DNA from: Myxococcales bacterium
GTDB taxonomy: Bacteria > Myxococcota_A > Polyangia > Haliangiales > Haliangiaceae
NCBI GenBank assembly: GCA_016706545.1
Contig: JADJJK010000015.1
Location: 1-64,000, forward strand
Reading direction: 5' to 3'
Length of the DNA: 64,000 nt
The notes below the pieces were generated by a model. That model ran no database searches and had not been told where the DNA came from. It saw only the letters and a program-made list of their open reading frames with translations. A program made the translations under genes and the position numbers. Positions 18,571 to 28,613 of the stretch are shown in pieces. Within the stretch, counting starts at the first letter, position 1. Every line of letters begins with the position of its first letter.

Positions 18571-21553
18571 ATGGCAGCTCATGACATGACCCTCGCAACC
18601 GTCTCCTGCAACAAGTGCCGGCACACGTATCCGGAGAGCGCGCTGTTCTGTCCAAACTGCGGCACCGCCAAGGTGCGCAGCGACGGCGACACGCTGCTGG
18701 GCAAGGTGCTCGGCGAGCGCTTCCTGGTGCAGGAGCGGCTGGGCCAGGGCACCTCCGGAACGATCTACCGGGGCGAGCACGTGACGTTGCGTCGCAAGGT
18801 GGCGATCAAGGTCCTGCACGCGGAGCTCGCGCGCGACGATCTGGCCGTGGAGCGCTTCCGCCGCGAGGCCACCATGGTGGCCGAGGTCGACAACGAGCAC
18901 ATCGTGGAGATCCACGACTTCGGCCGCACCAGCGACGGTCGGCTGTACCTGGCGATGGAGCTGCTCGAGGGCGAGACGCTCGACGCCGTGCTGGCGCGAG
19001 AGGGCAAGCTGTCCGTGGAGCGGACCGCCGACATCTTGATCCAGCTCGGCGAGGCGCTGATGGAAGCGCACGCGGTGGGCTACGTGCATCGCGATCTGCG
19101 CCCGCGCAACATCTACCTGGCGGTGCGGCGCGGCAAGGCGAACTTCGTCAAGCTCCTGGACTTTGGCCTGTCCAAGCTGGTGGAGAGCGACGCGCACGCG
19201 GCCTCCACCAGCCTGGGCATGACGTTTGGAGACCCGCGGTACATGTCGCCGGAGCAAGCGCGCGGCGACCGCATTGACCGGCGGGCAGACGTGTACCAGC
19301 TCGGCTGCATGGCCTACGAGATGCTGACCGGCGCGCCGCCGTTCTCGGGGACCCGCGTGTTTGACGTGCTGAGCCGGCACGTGACCGAGGCGCCCGCGCC
19401 GCTGCCCAGCAAGCGTCCGGACGCGCCGCTGTGGATGGAAGCCGCGGTGGCCCGGATGCTGGCCAAGAGCCCCGACGACCGCTTCGCCACCACGAGCCGC
19501 CTGGTGGAGGCGCTGCGCGCCGGCCTGTCGCGCGGCGAGGTGATGGACGCGGACGTCGCCCGGCAGCAAGAGGAGATCCCCCCGGCGTCGGTGTCCCGGG
19601 CGATGGAGAAGGCGATGGAGAAGCTGGGCGCGGAGCCCAGCAGGGCGTCGGAGTCCTCGGCTGGCAAGGCGCCGGGCTCTGCAGGCGCCGTGGCCGGCAA
19701 GGCGCCGGTTGCCCCGGTCGCTCCGGTCGCTCCTGTGGCTCCGGCCGCTCCGGCCGCTCCGGCCGCGGGGCCTTCACCAGGCCGGACCCTCGCCACCTCC
19801 ATCGTGCCACCGCCGGTGGTAGCTGCAGCACCCGCCGCAGCGGCGGCGCACGCGGCCCCGAGCGCGCGCGCCCAGGGCGCAGCCCCCGCGCCTCACATGC
19901 CTCACGCCGTCCCGGCGCCTGCTCAGCGTCTGCGCGCGGAGACGCCTGCGGCCGCGCCGGTGCTGACGGGCACCTCTCCTGATCTGGCGCGCAAGCGCAC
20001 CGGGACTCCGCGCGTGGGGGTGCCAGTGGTGGCCGCAGCGACGACCGCGCCAGCGGCGCCTGCAGTGAGCGGCGCGCCGGTGATGCCTGCGCCGATCGCG
20101 CCAGCGCCAGTGGCACCTGCAGTGAGCGGCGCGCCGGCGATGCCTGCGCCGATCGCGCCAGCGCCAGTGGCGCCTGTGGTGAGCGGCGCGCCAGCGATGC
20201 CTGCGCCGATCGCGCCAGCGCCAGCGGCACCTGCGGTGAGCGGCGCGCCAGCGATGCCCGCGCCGATCGCGGCTGTGGCGACCGGCATCTCGACGGCGCC
20301 GACGGTGAGCGTCCCGCTGGTCGCCGCACAACCGGCCGCGCGCTCGCCTTCGAGCCAGCCGCCCTCGTCGTCGTCGTCGGATACCGCGAGCGCGAGCGGC
20401 GAGGCCAGCGCGTCCGTCAGCGCCTCCGTCAGCCGGAGCGCTCCCAGCGCCGAGCCAGGCGTGTCGCAGGTGTGGTTTGACGAAGGCGCGGAAGACGACG
20501 TTGGCGCGTCGCACCAGAGCCGCGCCAGCCGCTCGCTTGGGGCCAGCTCCACGGACGTGTTCGCTGATCATCGCCGACGTCGGCGCCGCATGGCGATCCT
20601 GGGTGGCGCCGCGGTGGCGCTGGTCGCCGCCGGGGGGCTCGCGCTCGCCCTCTTCGGCGGAGATGAGCCCGCTCCTTCGTCTCCCTCGTCGCAGGTCGCG
20701 GCGGCGCCGCCTGCGTCCGCTGGAGCGGCGGAGCCGGCCGCTGCCGCGCCAGCGCCGCCAGCGGTCCCGGCGGCCCCCGGTGGTGCCCGCCGTGGCCGGC
20801 GAGCCTGCGGCCGCGCCAGGGGTGGGCCGTGGCGCGCCGTCGCCCCGGACGGAGCGCCCCGCGCGTGAGGTGTCAGCGACGGGCAGCACGCCAGGCACGT
20901 CGGGCACGTCGGGCACGTCAGGCACGTCAGGCACGTCAGGCACCTCCGGCACGGCCGGGGCCGGCGACGATCCGCTGCTGCGGCGCCCAGGCGGCGGGGG
21001 CGCGACTCCTGCGCCCCCTGCCAAGGACCCCAAGCCGGTCATCGAGCCTGGCGGCGCCGGCGCCGGCAGCGCCGCGGGCGGCGGCGTGAGCGGCGGCGAC
21101 GGCACGCTGGATCCGTATGGCAATGGCGGGGTCCCCGACGACGAAGGCGTGCCGCCCTCGGTCAAGCAAGCGGAGGAGCTGGCCACCGCGGGGCAGCAGG
21201 CGATGCAGCGCGGCGACCTGGCCGGCGCCGCGGCTTCCTTCAAGAAGGCCGCGGAGCTGGATCCCAAGAACCTGATCGCGGTGGCCGGGCTCGGCGAGCT
21301 GGCCCTGCAGCAAGGGCTCTACGGCGACGCCAGCGCGCATCTGCGCAAGGCCGCCAAGCTGGCGCCGAGGAGCGCGCGCATCCAGACCTTGCTCGGCGAG
21401 GCGGTGCTTGGCACCGGCAACGCCGCCGCCGCGGCGGAGGCCTTCAAGCGCGCGCTGCAGATCGACCCGGACAACGCTCGCGCCCGCGAGGGCTACGACG
21501 AGGCCACGGCGCGCAGCGGCGGCAGCGCCGAGGGCAGCGCGGCGCCGCCCTGA
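18571..21553 (+). CDS. Zinc-ribbon Ser/Thr protein kinase with Ala/Pro linker, membrane helix and TPR tail, frameshifted
   Basis: The N-terminus is a zinc ribbon (Cys13, 16, 27 and 30: CNKC, then CPNC). The Hanks-type kinase domain spans about 45-310: glycine loop LGQGTSGTIYRG, Lys80 in VAIKVL, catalytic loop HRDLRPRN at 173-180 (usual HRDLKPEN, so Lys is replaced by Arg), DFG at 197-199 and GDPRYMSPEQA. A 19-residue repeat (VSGAPAMPAPIAPAPVAPA-like) fills the linker. A basic stretch and one membrane helix (MAILGGAAVALVAAGGLALA) follow, then a GTS repeat and two to three TPR-like helix pairs (KQAEELATAGQQAMQRGDLA onward). The frame changes at CCCCC (20774-20778). It likely phosphorylates cytoplasmic targets while the TPR part faces the periplasm. 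Confidence 0.85.
20065..20292 (+). repeat. 57-bp in-frame tandem repeat in the kinase linker, four copies
   Basis: Copies begin at 20065, 20122, 20179 and 20236. Each encodes 19 residues close to VSGAPAMPAPIAPAPVAPA. The high DNA identity between copies suggests recent expansion. Confidence 0.85.
20894..20956 (+). repeat. 9-bp tandem repeat, seven copies
   Basis: GGCACGTCG/A repeats head-to-tail and encodes (Gly-Thr-Ser)n in the kinase's periplasmic linker. The last two copies are GGCACCTCC and GGCACGGCC. Confidence 0.85.
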
Positions 21554-21588
21554 GCGAGCTCGCCGCGAGCCCGCCGCGCGTTCGCGCC

Positions 21589-22536
21589 TCACCTCGCCGA
21601 GGCCAAGATCTTCTCGCAGAGCTGTGGGTAACCAAGGCCCACCGACTTGGCGATCTTGGGCAGCAGGCTGGTCTTGGTCATGCCCGGCAGCGTGTTGACC
21701 TCCAGCACGAACGCCTCGCCGCTCGGCGAGATGCGCAGGTCGGGGCGGCAGTGGCCGCTGCAGCCCAGCGCCTTGTACGCGGCCAGCGCCAGCTCTTCGG
21801 CGCGCGCCACCACCGCCCGCGGCTGCTCCGGCGGGATCAGGTACGTTGTGTCGTTGCGCTGGTACTTGGCGGCGTAGTCATAGAACTTGCCGGCCGGGCG
21901 GACCTCCACGGAGCCCAGCACCGCGCCGTCGAGGATGCCCACGAAGATCTCGGTCCCGGCGATGTAGTCCTCCACCAGCACGGGGCCGTGGTGGCGGCGG
22001 GCCAGGGCCACCGCGTCGGCGAGCTGTTCGCGGGCCTCGACGACGCTCACCCCCACCGAGGAGCCCTCGTTGGCGGGCTTGACCACGCACGGCAGCGGCC
22101 AGTCGGCCAGCGCCACGGCGGCGTCGCTGCCGTCGGCGGGGCCGCCCTCCTCGGTCGTGGGCAGGAGCCGCCAGCGCGGCGTCGGCACGCCGTTGCTCTC
22201 GAAGATGCGCTTGGACATCACCTTGTCCATGGCCAGCGCGCTGGCCAGGATGCCCGAGCCCGTGCAAGGGATGCCAAGGCACGTGGTGAGCCCTTGCACG
22301 GCGCCATCTTCGCCATAGGTGCCGTGCAGCGCGTTCCACACCACGGCGACCTTGGCCTCGGTCAGCAGGTCCGCCAGGTTGGCGCCGGCCTGCCAGTCGA
22401 TCGCCACCACGTCCCACCCGCTCTCCTGCAGCGCGGCGACCACGCCAGCGCCAGTGTTCAGCGAGACCTCACGCTCCGCAGAGGGGCCGCCCATGAGCAC
22501 GCCCACGCGGCGCCCGGAAAAAGGGTGTGTCGACAT
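21589..22536 (-). CDS. ddl: D-alanine--D-alanine ligase
   Basis: 315 residues of the ATP-grasp family with all Ddl landmarks: VGVLMGGPSAEREVSLNTG at the start, NALHGTYGEDGAVQGL, PCTGSGILASALAMDKVMSK, PCVVKPANEGSSVGVSVV, and FVLEVNTLPGMTKTSLLPK near the end. It joins two D-alanines for peptidoglycan precursor synthesis in the cytoplasm. The gene stands alone rather than in a mur cluster. Its stop lies 36 bp from the convergent kinase stop, with a palindrome GCGAGCTCGC directly after the kinase stop. Confidence 0.95.
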   Translation of the reverse strand: MSTHPFSGRRVGVLMGGPSAEREVSLNTGAGVVAALQESGWDVVAIDWQAGANLADLLTEAKVAVVWNALHGTYGEDGAVQGLTTCLGIPCTGSGILASALAMDKVMSKRIFESNGVPTPRWRLLPTTEEGGPADGSDAAVALADWPLPCVVKPANEGSSVGVSVVEAREQLADAVALARRHHGPVLVEDYIAGTEIFVGILDGAVLGSVEVRPAGKFYDYAAKYQRNDTTYLIPPEQPRAVVARAEELALAAYKALGCSGHCRPDLRISPSGEAFVLEVNTLPGMTKTSLLPKIAKSVGLGYPQLCEKILASAR

Positions 22537-22649
22537 GCGCCGTTCTTACCGCGCCCGGATCCCTGCTGCCAGAAACCGGCGGCGCCTGACTTGTCGACCG
22601 CGGGCAGCAGGTGCCGGCAAGCCACCGCAGGGCGCCGATGGCGCCGGTC

Positions 22650-22695
22650 GCCGCGGGTTCGCTATCCGTGGCCGCCGGGTCGCCATCCGTGGCCG
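22650..22695. repeat. Short direct repeat upstream of the small peptide gene
   Basis: TCGCTATCCGTGGCCGCC and TCGCCATCCGTGGCCGCC lie side by side between ddl and the small GG-peptide gene. Confidence 0.6.
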
Positions 22696-22786
22696 CCGCT
22701 CCCAAGAGAACGCGACCTTGCGGCGGCGCAGCCCGGGCGCGGCAGCAGGATCGTTCTCGGCGTGGCTCTTGCTAAGAGCAAGCTGC

Positions 22787-23071
22787 ATGAGCGAAAAGCA
22801 CGAGCTCGCGCAGCTTGGTTCGGCGGACCTTCGGCAGGTGAGCGGCGGGATGCAGGGTGGAGGCCTGCAGATGATTGGCGCCTTGCTGGGCGGCTTGCAG
22901 GGCGCTGGCCAGGCCCAGAGCGCCCCGGGCGGCGCGGAGCAGGCCGCGCCGGCGGGCCCGGGCGGCCTGCCGGTCGATCAGCTGAAGGCCTTTGGCCAGA
23001 ACCCCAGCCTGCAGAGCGGCATGGCGCTGCTCACCTCGCTGCTGTCGCGGGGCCAGGGCGCGGCGCAGTAG
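22787..23071 (+). CDS. Small Gly/Gln/Ala-rich peptide with a double-glycine leader-like N-terminus
   Basis: 94 residues. The N-terminus (ELAQLGSADLRQVSGG, residues about 6-21) resembles the leader of bacteriocins and related peptides that C39-peptidase ABC transporters cut after Gly-Gly. After it come GGGLQMIGALLGGLQGAGQA, a Gly/Pro/Ala spacer and a helical end (DQLKAFGQNPSLQSGMALLTSLLS). No Cys is present, so disulphide- or lanthionine-type peptides are excluded. No peptidase-transporter gene is in the window. The ATG at 22787 is the only sensible start. Codon use matches the neighbours. It could equally be a small cytoplasmic protein with a chance resemblance; coding status is likely but not certain. 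Confidence 0.65.
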   Translation: MSEKHELAQLGSADLRQVSGGMQGGGLQMIGALLGGLQGAGQAQSAPGGAEQAAPAGPGGLPVDQLKAFGQNPSLQSGMALLTSLLSRGQGAAQ

Positions 23072-23135
23072 CGCGGCGCGGCAGCGCAAGTCGGCAGCGC
23101 AGGTCAGCGCGGTGGCGCGTCGCCGTCGCCGTGCG

Positions 23136-23966
23136 CTACGGCGTACACTTCGACTTGTTCTTGAGCGCGCCCTTGATGCGCTTGTCGGCGTCTTCGCTGA
23201 TCTTGCCGACGTTGGACTTGGGGAACTTCTGCTTGATGAGGCCCAGGTAGGTGCGCGCCTCCGAGCAGTTCTTCAAGGCCTCGGCGGCGAGCGCCGCGAA
23301 GTACAGGCCGTCGTCGGACAGCGGGCTATCGGGGAACTTGTCGAACAGGCGCTGATACTCGCGGATCGCCGCGTCCCAGTCCTTGAGGTTCGTGTAGCTC
23401 TGGCCGCGGAAGTACTGCGCGTCGTCGGCGCGGTCGTGGGTGGGGTAGCTCTGCAAGAGGCGCTTGAAGATGTCGACGGCGTCGCCAAAGCGCTGCGCTT
23501 CGAAGGCGGCGCTGCCCAGCCGCCACAGGTCGTCTGCCGAAGAGGACGCGGTGGGCTTGCCGCTCTCCACCGAACCCAGGCGCGCCTCCAGCGCGGCGAT
23601 GCGGGTCTCGCTGTCCTTCTTGGTGGCCTCGAGCTGGGCCTTCATCTCCGCGAGCTGGTTGTTGATGGCGGCGACCAGCCCGTTGGCGATGCGCACGTCG
23701 CTGCGGAGCTGATCGACGTCGGCGCCCAGGTCCGCGCTGTTGCGCTTGAGCAAGCGGGTGGCGTCGTCGAGCACCTTCTGCAGCTCATCGACCTTGCTGT
23801 CGAACTGCTTCTCCTTGGTGTCGACCCGCGTGTCGAGCCGCTGCACGTCCTTGCGCAGGGTATCTCCCTCGCTCTTGGTGGTCACCCAGAAGCAGCCCGG
23901 CGCCGCGGACAGCGCGGCGGTGACGAGCACGCAGGACAGGGCGCGGAGCCAGCGGTTCATTTCCAT
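23136..23966 (-). CDS. cpoB: CpoB/YbgF-like periplasmic coiled-coil TPR protein (Tol-Pal associated)
   Basis: 276 residues. A signal sequence ends around LSAAPGC (Cys about 25, possibly lipidated). A coiled coil follows (RKDVQRLDTRVDTKEKQF through TRIAALEARL), then a C-terminal TPR domain (DDLWRLGSAAFEAQRFGDAV, AQYFRGQSYTNLKDWDAAI, KNCSEARTYLGLIKQKFP) as in YbgF/CpoB. These proteins link outer-membrane constriction with peptidoglycan synthesis. The start overlaps the end of the pal-like gene (ATG 23966 lies inside its last codons, with GGAG just upstream), so the two are translationally coupled. No tolQRAB genes lie in the window. Confidence 0.88.
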   Translation of the reverse strand: MEMNRWLRALSCVLVTAALSAAPGCFWVTTKSEGDTLRKDVQRLDTRVDTKEKQFDSKVDELQKVLDDATRLLKRNSADLGADVDQLRSDVRIANGLVAAINNQLAEMKAQLEATKKDSETRIAALEARLGSVESGKPTASSSADDLWRLGSAAFEAQRFGDAVDIFKRLLQSYPTHDRADDAQYFRGQSYTNLKDWDAAIREYQRLFDKFPDSPLSDDGLYFAALAAEALKNCSEARTYLGLIKQKFPKSNVGKISEDADKRIKGALKNKSKCTP

Positions 23967-24730
23967 AGCAGCTCCACGCGACGATCTTTGTCGTCGCCTT
24001 TTCCGGAGGGTTCGGTCTCGCCTTTGGGGACCACCTGGAGCACCGCTGGGTCCACGCCCAGGCGAGCCAGGTAGTCCGCCACGGATTGCGCGCGGCGCTC
24101 GGACAGCGCGATGTTGTACTCCTCGGTGCCGGAGCCGTCGGTGTACCCGGCCACGTAGACCGCCTTGCCCTTGGACTTCTCGATGCACGCGGCGTTGGCG
24201 TCGAGCCGATCTCGCTCGCTGGCCCCGATGGCCGCCTCGTCGTAGCCAAAGTACACGGTCTCCAGCTCGCAGGTCGCGCCGGAGGAAGAGCCGGCCCACG
24301 GCTTGCGGCAGTAGCCGTCCACGCAGTCTTCGTCATCCGCGCAGTCGTCGTCCTTGGTGCAGGCGGTGGCGCGCTTGCACGCGCCGGCGTCACAGGCGCC
24401 GCCCTCCCCGCACTCGGCGTCCTTGGTGCAGGCCTTGCAAACGCCGTCGAGACAGGACTTGCCCACCGGGCACTGGTCATCGCGCGTGCATTCGGCCTTG
24501 GCCACGCACGTGAAGTCCTTGCACTGCTGCCCATCCTTGCAGTCCGAGTCCTTGCCGCACTGCACGCAGCGATTCTCCACGCACACCTGCGGACTCTTGC
24601 AATCCTTGGTGGTCTTGCAGCTCCCGGCCTTGGGCTTCTTGTCTGGACACCCCGCGAGCAGCGACGCGAGCAGCAATGCGAAGGCAGCTACCGTCATGGC
24701 GGTGGCGCCAGAGCGTTGCGTCTTGGACAT
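23957..24730 (-). CDS. pal: OmpA/Pal-family lipoprotein with a long cysteine-rich region
   Basis: 257 residues. A lipoprotein signal ends LLAGC (Cys28). Residues about 35-145 hold about 20 cysteines in repeated C-x-x-D-x-D-C and C-V-x-x-x-C units (CVQCGKDSDCKDGQQC, CTRDDQCPVGKSCLDGVC), like the Dickkopf/EGF-type cysteine repeats common in myxobacterial lipoproteins. The C-terminal domain is OmpA/Pal-like: VYFGYDEAAIGASERDRLDA, VAGYTDGSGTEEYNIALSE and RRAQSVADYLARLGVDP. That domain binds peptidoglycan; the Cys-rich part likely forms a disulphide-stabilised stalk in the periplasm or at the surface. It is the first gene of the pair with cpoB. A -35-like TTGACT lies 17 bp before a weak -10 upstream. 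Confidence 0.9.
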   Translation of the reverse strand: MSKTQRSGATAMTVAAFALLLASLLAGCPDKKPKAGSCKTTKDCKSPQVCVENRCVQCGKDSDCKDGQQCKDFTCVAKAECTRDDQCPVGKSCLDGVCKACTKDAECGEGGACDAGACKRATACTKDDDCADDEDCVDGYCRKPWAGSSSGATCELETVYFGYDEAAIGASERDRLDANAACIEKSKGKAVYVAGYTDGSGTEEYNIALSERRAQSVADYLARLGVDPAVLQVVPKGETEPSGKGDDKDRRVELLWK

Positions 24731-24736
24731 GGAGCG

Positions 24737-24765
24737 AAGCTAAAGGCCCTGGACTAAAGAGTCAA
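24737..24765 (-). promoter_or_regulatory. Possible sigma-70-type promoter of pal-cpoB
   Basis: On the minus strand TTGACT (24765-24760) is followed after 17 bp by TAGCTT (24742-24737). Transcription would start close to ATG 24730, so the message would be nearly leaderless. The -35 overlaps the palindrome GACT-AAAG-AGTC (24752-24763, plus-strand reading), a possible operator. Confidence 0.35.
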
Positions 24766-24961
24766 TTCCGCGACGTTCTCATGGGTGATGCATCCAGGAT
24801 CCGGGCGCTTGCCACATGATTTCAGCCCTCTGGCGCAGCGGCGTCGGGCTGGCGCGCTCGGCGAGACCTGGGCAACCGCCGCCGGACCAGCGAATGTCGC
24901 AAGCCGGGGTTTTGCAGCCACCGCCGCCGCCGAGCTGGCGCCTGGCCTGGTACGGTGACCC

Positions 24962-26335
<1,374 letters not shown>

Positions 26336-26338
<3 letters not shown>

Positions 26339-26365
26339 CCAGAACTAGCCAGAACTATCTAGAAC
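26336..26365. repeat. Stop-anchored 10-bp tandem repeat
   Basis: TAGCCAGAAC (26336-26345) is repeated exactly at 26346-26355 and as TATCTAGAAC at 26356-26365. The first TAG is the stop of the response regulator. Because the unit is 10 bp, the second TAG falls in another frame. Confidence 0.9.
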
Positions 26366-26417
26366 ACCAAGCGGGCGCCTGCTGCGACGCTAGCGCCCCG
26401 GCCGAGGAGCGCTGGGG

Positions 26418-27278
26418 TCAGTACCGCACGCCTCGGTAGGCGGGGTTCCAGGCCTCCGGGACGGCGTAGCCAGTGCCGAGCTTGTAGCCCTTGCCACCGT
26501 CGGTGAGGCCGAGCTCCTCGTGCAGCGGCATCGCCACCGCCTGCCACAGCTCGCTGCCCGGATCGGACCGCCGGTTGCGGCTCGCTTGCCGGTGCGCCAA
26601 CAGGCGCGTGATGCGTCCGCCGTGCCGCTCGACCTCGGCGCAGATCCACCGCACGGTGGCGCGCGCGGCGTCGATGAGCTCGGGCGTGGGCGCTTGCGGC
26701 TGGCGGTCGGGCTCGTCCGCGGGGCGCCAGAACGTGCGGAGGTCGCCCCCGATGCCCGCGTACGTGCCGTCCATCTCGATCCCCACCGTGCTCGCGTTGA
26801 GGCCGTTGGCGTGGACCACCGCGGTGTCGAAGTCGAACATCCACATCACCTTGCCCTCGCGGCTTATCCCCAGGTGCGCGCCGACGGAGTCCCAGCGCTG
26901 CGGGGTCTCGCCCAGCACGCACGCGGTCTGGTGCAGGCAGATCCCGGTCACGTCGTGCCAGGACCTGCGCCGGATGATGTGGCGGCGGTCGGCCTGCGCG
27001 CGCAGGTCAAAGAACTGCGCGCTGCCCACCGGCAGCGGCAGCGGGTGGCCAAGCTGCTCGTGGAGCTGCGCCACGAACGCCTGCTCTTCATCCGAGATGC
27101 GGTCCGCGTCGTCGTCGAAGATCCGGCCGTGGTCTTCCATGAAGCGGGCCACCGCGCCAAAGGTCTCGGAGCCCATGTCGCCATCGGCTCCCCAGCGCGG
27201 GAGCCTGTAGCCCAGGGCCAGCAGCATGCGCTGCAGCTTCACGACCTCGGGACCTCGCTCTCCACGCTCGATCGCCAT
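26418..27278 (-). CDS. N-acetylmuramoyl-L-alanine amidase with N-terminal peptidoglycan-binding domain
   Basis: 286 residues, no signal peptide seen. Residues 1-50 are a PG_binding_1 domain (GERGPEVVKLQRMLLALGY, then DGDMGSETFGAVARFM). The amidase_2 domain follows, with zinc-ligand candidates His in GICLHQT and His in LLAHRQASRNRRSDPG, plus VGIEMDGTYAG between them. It would cut the bond between MurNAc and the stem peptide. Without a signal peptide it may be released by lysis or an unusual route, or be of phage-like origin. The ATG at 27278 has GAGAGGGGG just upstream. Confidence 0.85.
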   Translation of the reverse strand: MAIERGERGPEVVKLQRMLLALGYRLPRWGADGDMGSETFGAVARFMEDHGRIFDDDADRISDEEQAFVAQLHEQLGHPLPLPVGSAQFFDLRAQADRRHIIRRRSWHDVTGICLHQTACVLGETPQRWDSVGAHLGISREGKVMWMFDFDTAVVHANGLNASTVGIEMDGTYAGIGGDLRTFWRPADEPDRQPQAPTPELIDAARATVRWICAEVERHGGRITRLLAHRQASRNRRSDPGSELWQAVAMPLHEELGLTDGGKGYKLGTGYAVPEAWNPAYRGVRY

Positions 27279-27540
27279 AGCGCCCCCTCTCGAATGCACG
27301 AACAGGGCGGGAACCGCCCGCCTCCCTGATGTGGGTCTGCGCAGTCCATCTTGCCAGGGCGTGCGACAACGTGCCATCAGCGTGCCATCAGGATGATGGG
27401 CCAGCCCACGATCGCGGGAAGAAACTCGAGGCGCGGTCCCCGCTGCACAGGAGCGCGAAGTCGCGGTATCGTCGCCGCGTCCGGACGCGCAGGCTCCGGC
27501 CTCTCCTCCTTTGCCTTGCCTCTAGCCCTGGGTGTCTTGC

Positions 27541-28254
27541 ATGAGCACGCTTCGCGATCTGCGTACTGCCTGGTCTCTCTTGCGCGGCGGTGATGTTCGC
27601 GCTGCCATCGATGAGCTCGAGCTGCCAGATCGCGCGCGGATGGCCAAGGAGAAGGCCGAGCAGATCGTGCGGCGCACGTGGATGAAGTATGCGCTGCGCG
27701 GAGTGCGCCAGAACGACGCTCATGATCGGCTCGATCTGGCGTACAAGATGCCGGATCCGTGGCACATGGCCTCGGAGCAAGAGCAGACGCGCTTCGTGGA
27801 GACCTGCGCCATCATCGAGCGTGAGCTGGGGGATCGCTTCGAGTCCCTGCTGGAGATTGGCTGCGGGGAAGGGCATCAGACGGTCCACCTGACCGACCTG
27901 GCGGAGCGAGTCACCGGCCTCGATGTCTCCGAGACGGCGATCGAGCGCGCTCGGCGGCGGCTGCCGGAGGCGGAGTTCCTGGTCGGAGATCTGGCGATGC
28001 AGCCATGGGTGACAGAGCGCGGGCGCTATGACCTGGTCACCGCCTGCGAGGTCATCTACTACATGAGCGACATGCCCGGCTTCCTGCGCTCCATCGACGA
28101 GCTGGGCAGGTCCTGCCTGGTCACGTACTTCGCGCCCGCGGCGCGCAAGGTGGAGGCGCATATCATGGCCATGCCCGACGTGAAGACCACGACGTTTCGT
28201 TACGGCGACGTGGAGTGGGTCGCCGCGTGGTGGCAGGGCGCGGCGTCGCGCTAG
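27541..28254 (+). CDS. SAM-dependent methyltransferase, NodS-like
   Basis: 237 residues. A class I methyltransferase core has the SAM-binding LLEIGCGEGHQTVHL (about 102), VTGLDVSETAIERA (acidic ribose ligand Asp) and YDLVTACEVIYYM (motif IV). DPWHMASEQEQTRF before the core resembles the NodS/SAM-methyltransferase group that acts on sugars or small amines. An about 60-residue basic helical stretch precedes it. The ATG at 27541 is preferred; a GTG lies three codons earlier. The last four bases overlap the end of the convergent heme-lipoprotein gene. The substrate is unknown. Confidence 0.88.
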   Translation: MSTLRDLRTAWSLLRGGDVRAAIDELELPDRARMAKEKAEQIVRRTWMKYALRGVRQNDAHDRLDLAYKMPDPWHMASEQEQTRFVETCAIIERELGDRFESLLEIGCGEGHQTVHLTDLAERVTGLDVSETAIERARRRLPEAEFLVGDLAMQPWVTERGRYDLVTACEVIYYMSDMPGFLRSIDELGRSCLVTYFAPAARKVEAHIMAMPDVKTTTFRYGDVEWVAAWWQGAASR

Positions 28255-28613
28255 CGCGCCTGGCTCGCTGTCGCCTCGGCGCGAGCCAGGGTGACCAGGT
28301 ACTGCTCGAGCACCTTCTGGGTGTGCGGCGTGAGCCCGGAGCGCTCGGCCATCTCGGCGACGTGGGTGGGCCAGTCCTCGGCAGGTTGCTCGCTCGGCAT
28401 CGGCGGTCGGTGACAGCTCCCGCCGCACTTGGACTGCAAGAGCTTGCGGCCGTGCTCCAGATCGGCCTGGCTTATCTCCGGCCAGCGGGTCCGCGCCCAG
28501 GACACGTCCACCGCGGTCACGGGCGGCGGCACGCGGGGCGCGCAGGCCACCAGGGTTCCCACCAGCAGCGCGAGCGCGGCCAGCATCGTCTCTCGTGACC
28601 GGCGGAGCTTCAT
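28251..28613 (-). CDS. Small lipoprotein with an atypical CxxxCH heme-binding motif
   Basis: 120 residues. A lipoprotein signal ends GTLVAC (Cys24). In the mature part LEHGRKLLQSKCGGSCHRPP has Cys63, Cys67 and His68, a CX3CH arrangement instead of the usual CX2CH. The following EDWPTHVAEMAERSGLTPHT and VLEQYLVTLA match the helical tail of small c-type cytochromes that sense or carry electrons. If heme is attached, the attachment would be non-standard. Its ATG overlaps the stop of the beta-barrel gene upstream (ATGA), so the two are co-translated. Likely a periplasm-facing membrane-anchored cytochrome partner of that barrel. Confidence 0.75.
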   Translation of the reverse strand: MKLRRSRETMLAALALLVGTLVACAPRVPPPVTAVDVSWARTRWPEISQADLEHGRKLLQSKCGGSCHRPPMPSEQPAEDWPTHVAEMAERSGLTPHTQKVLEQYLVTLARAEATASQAR

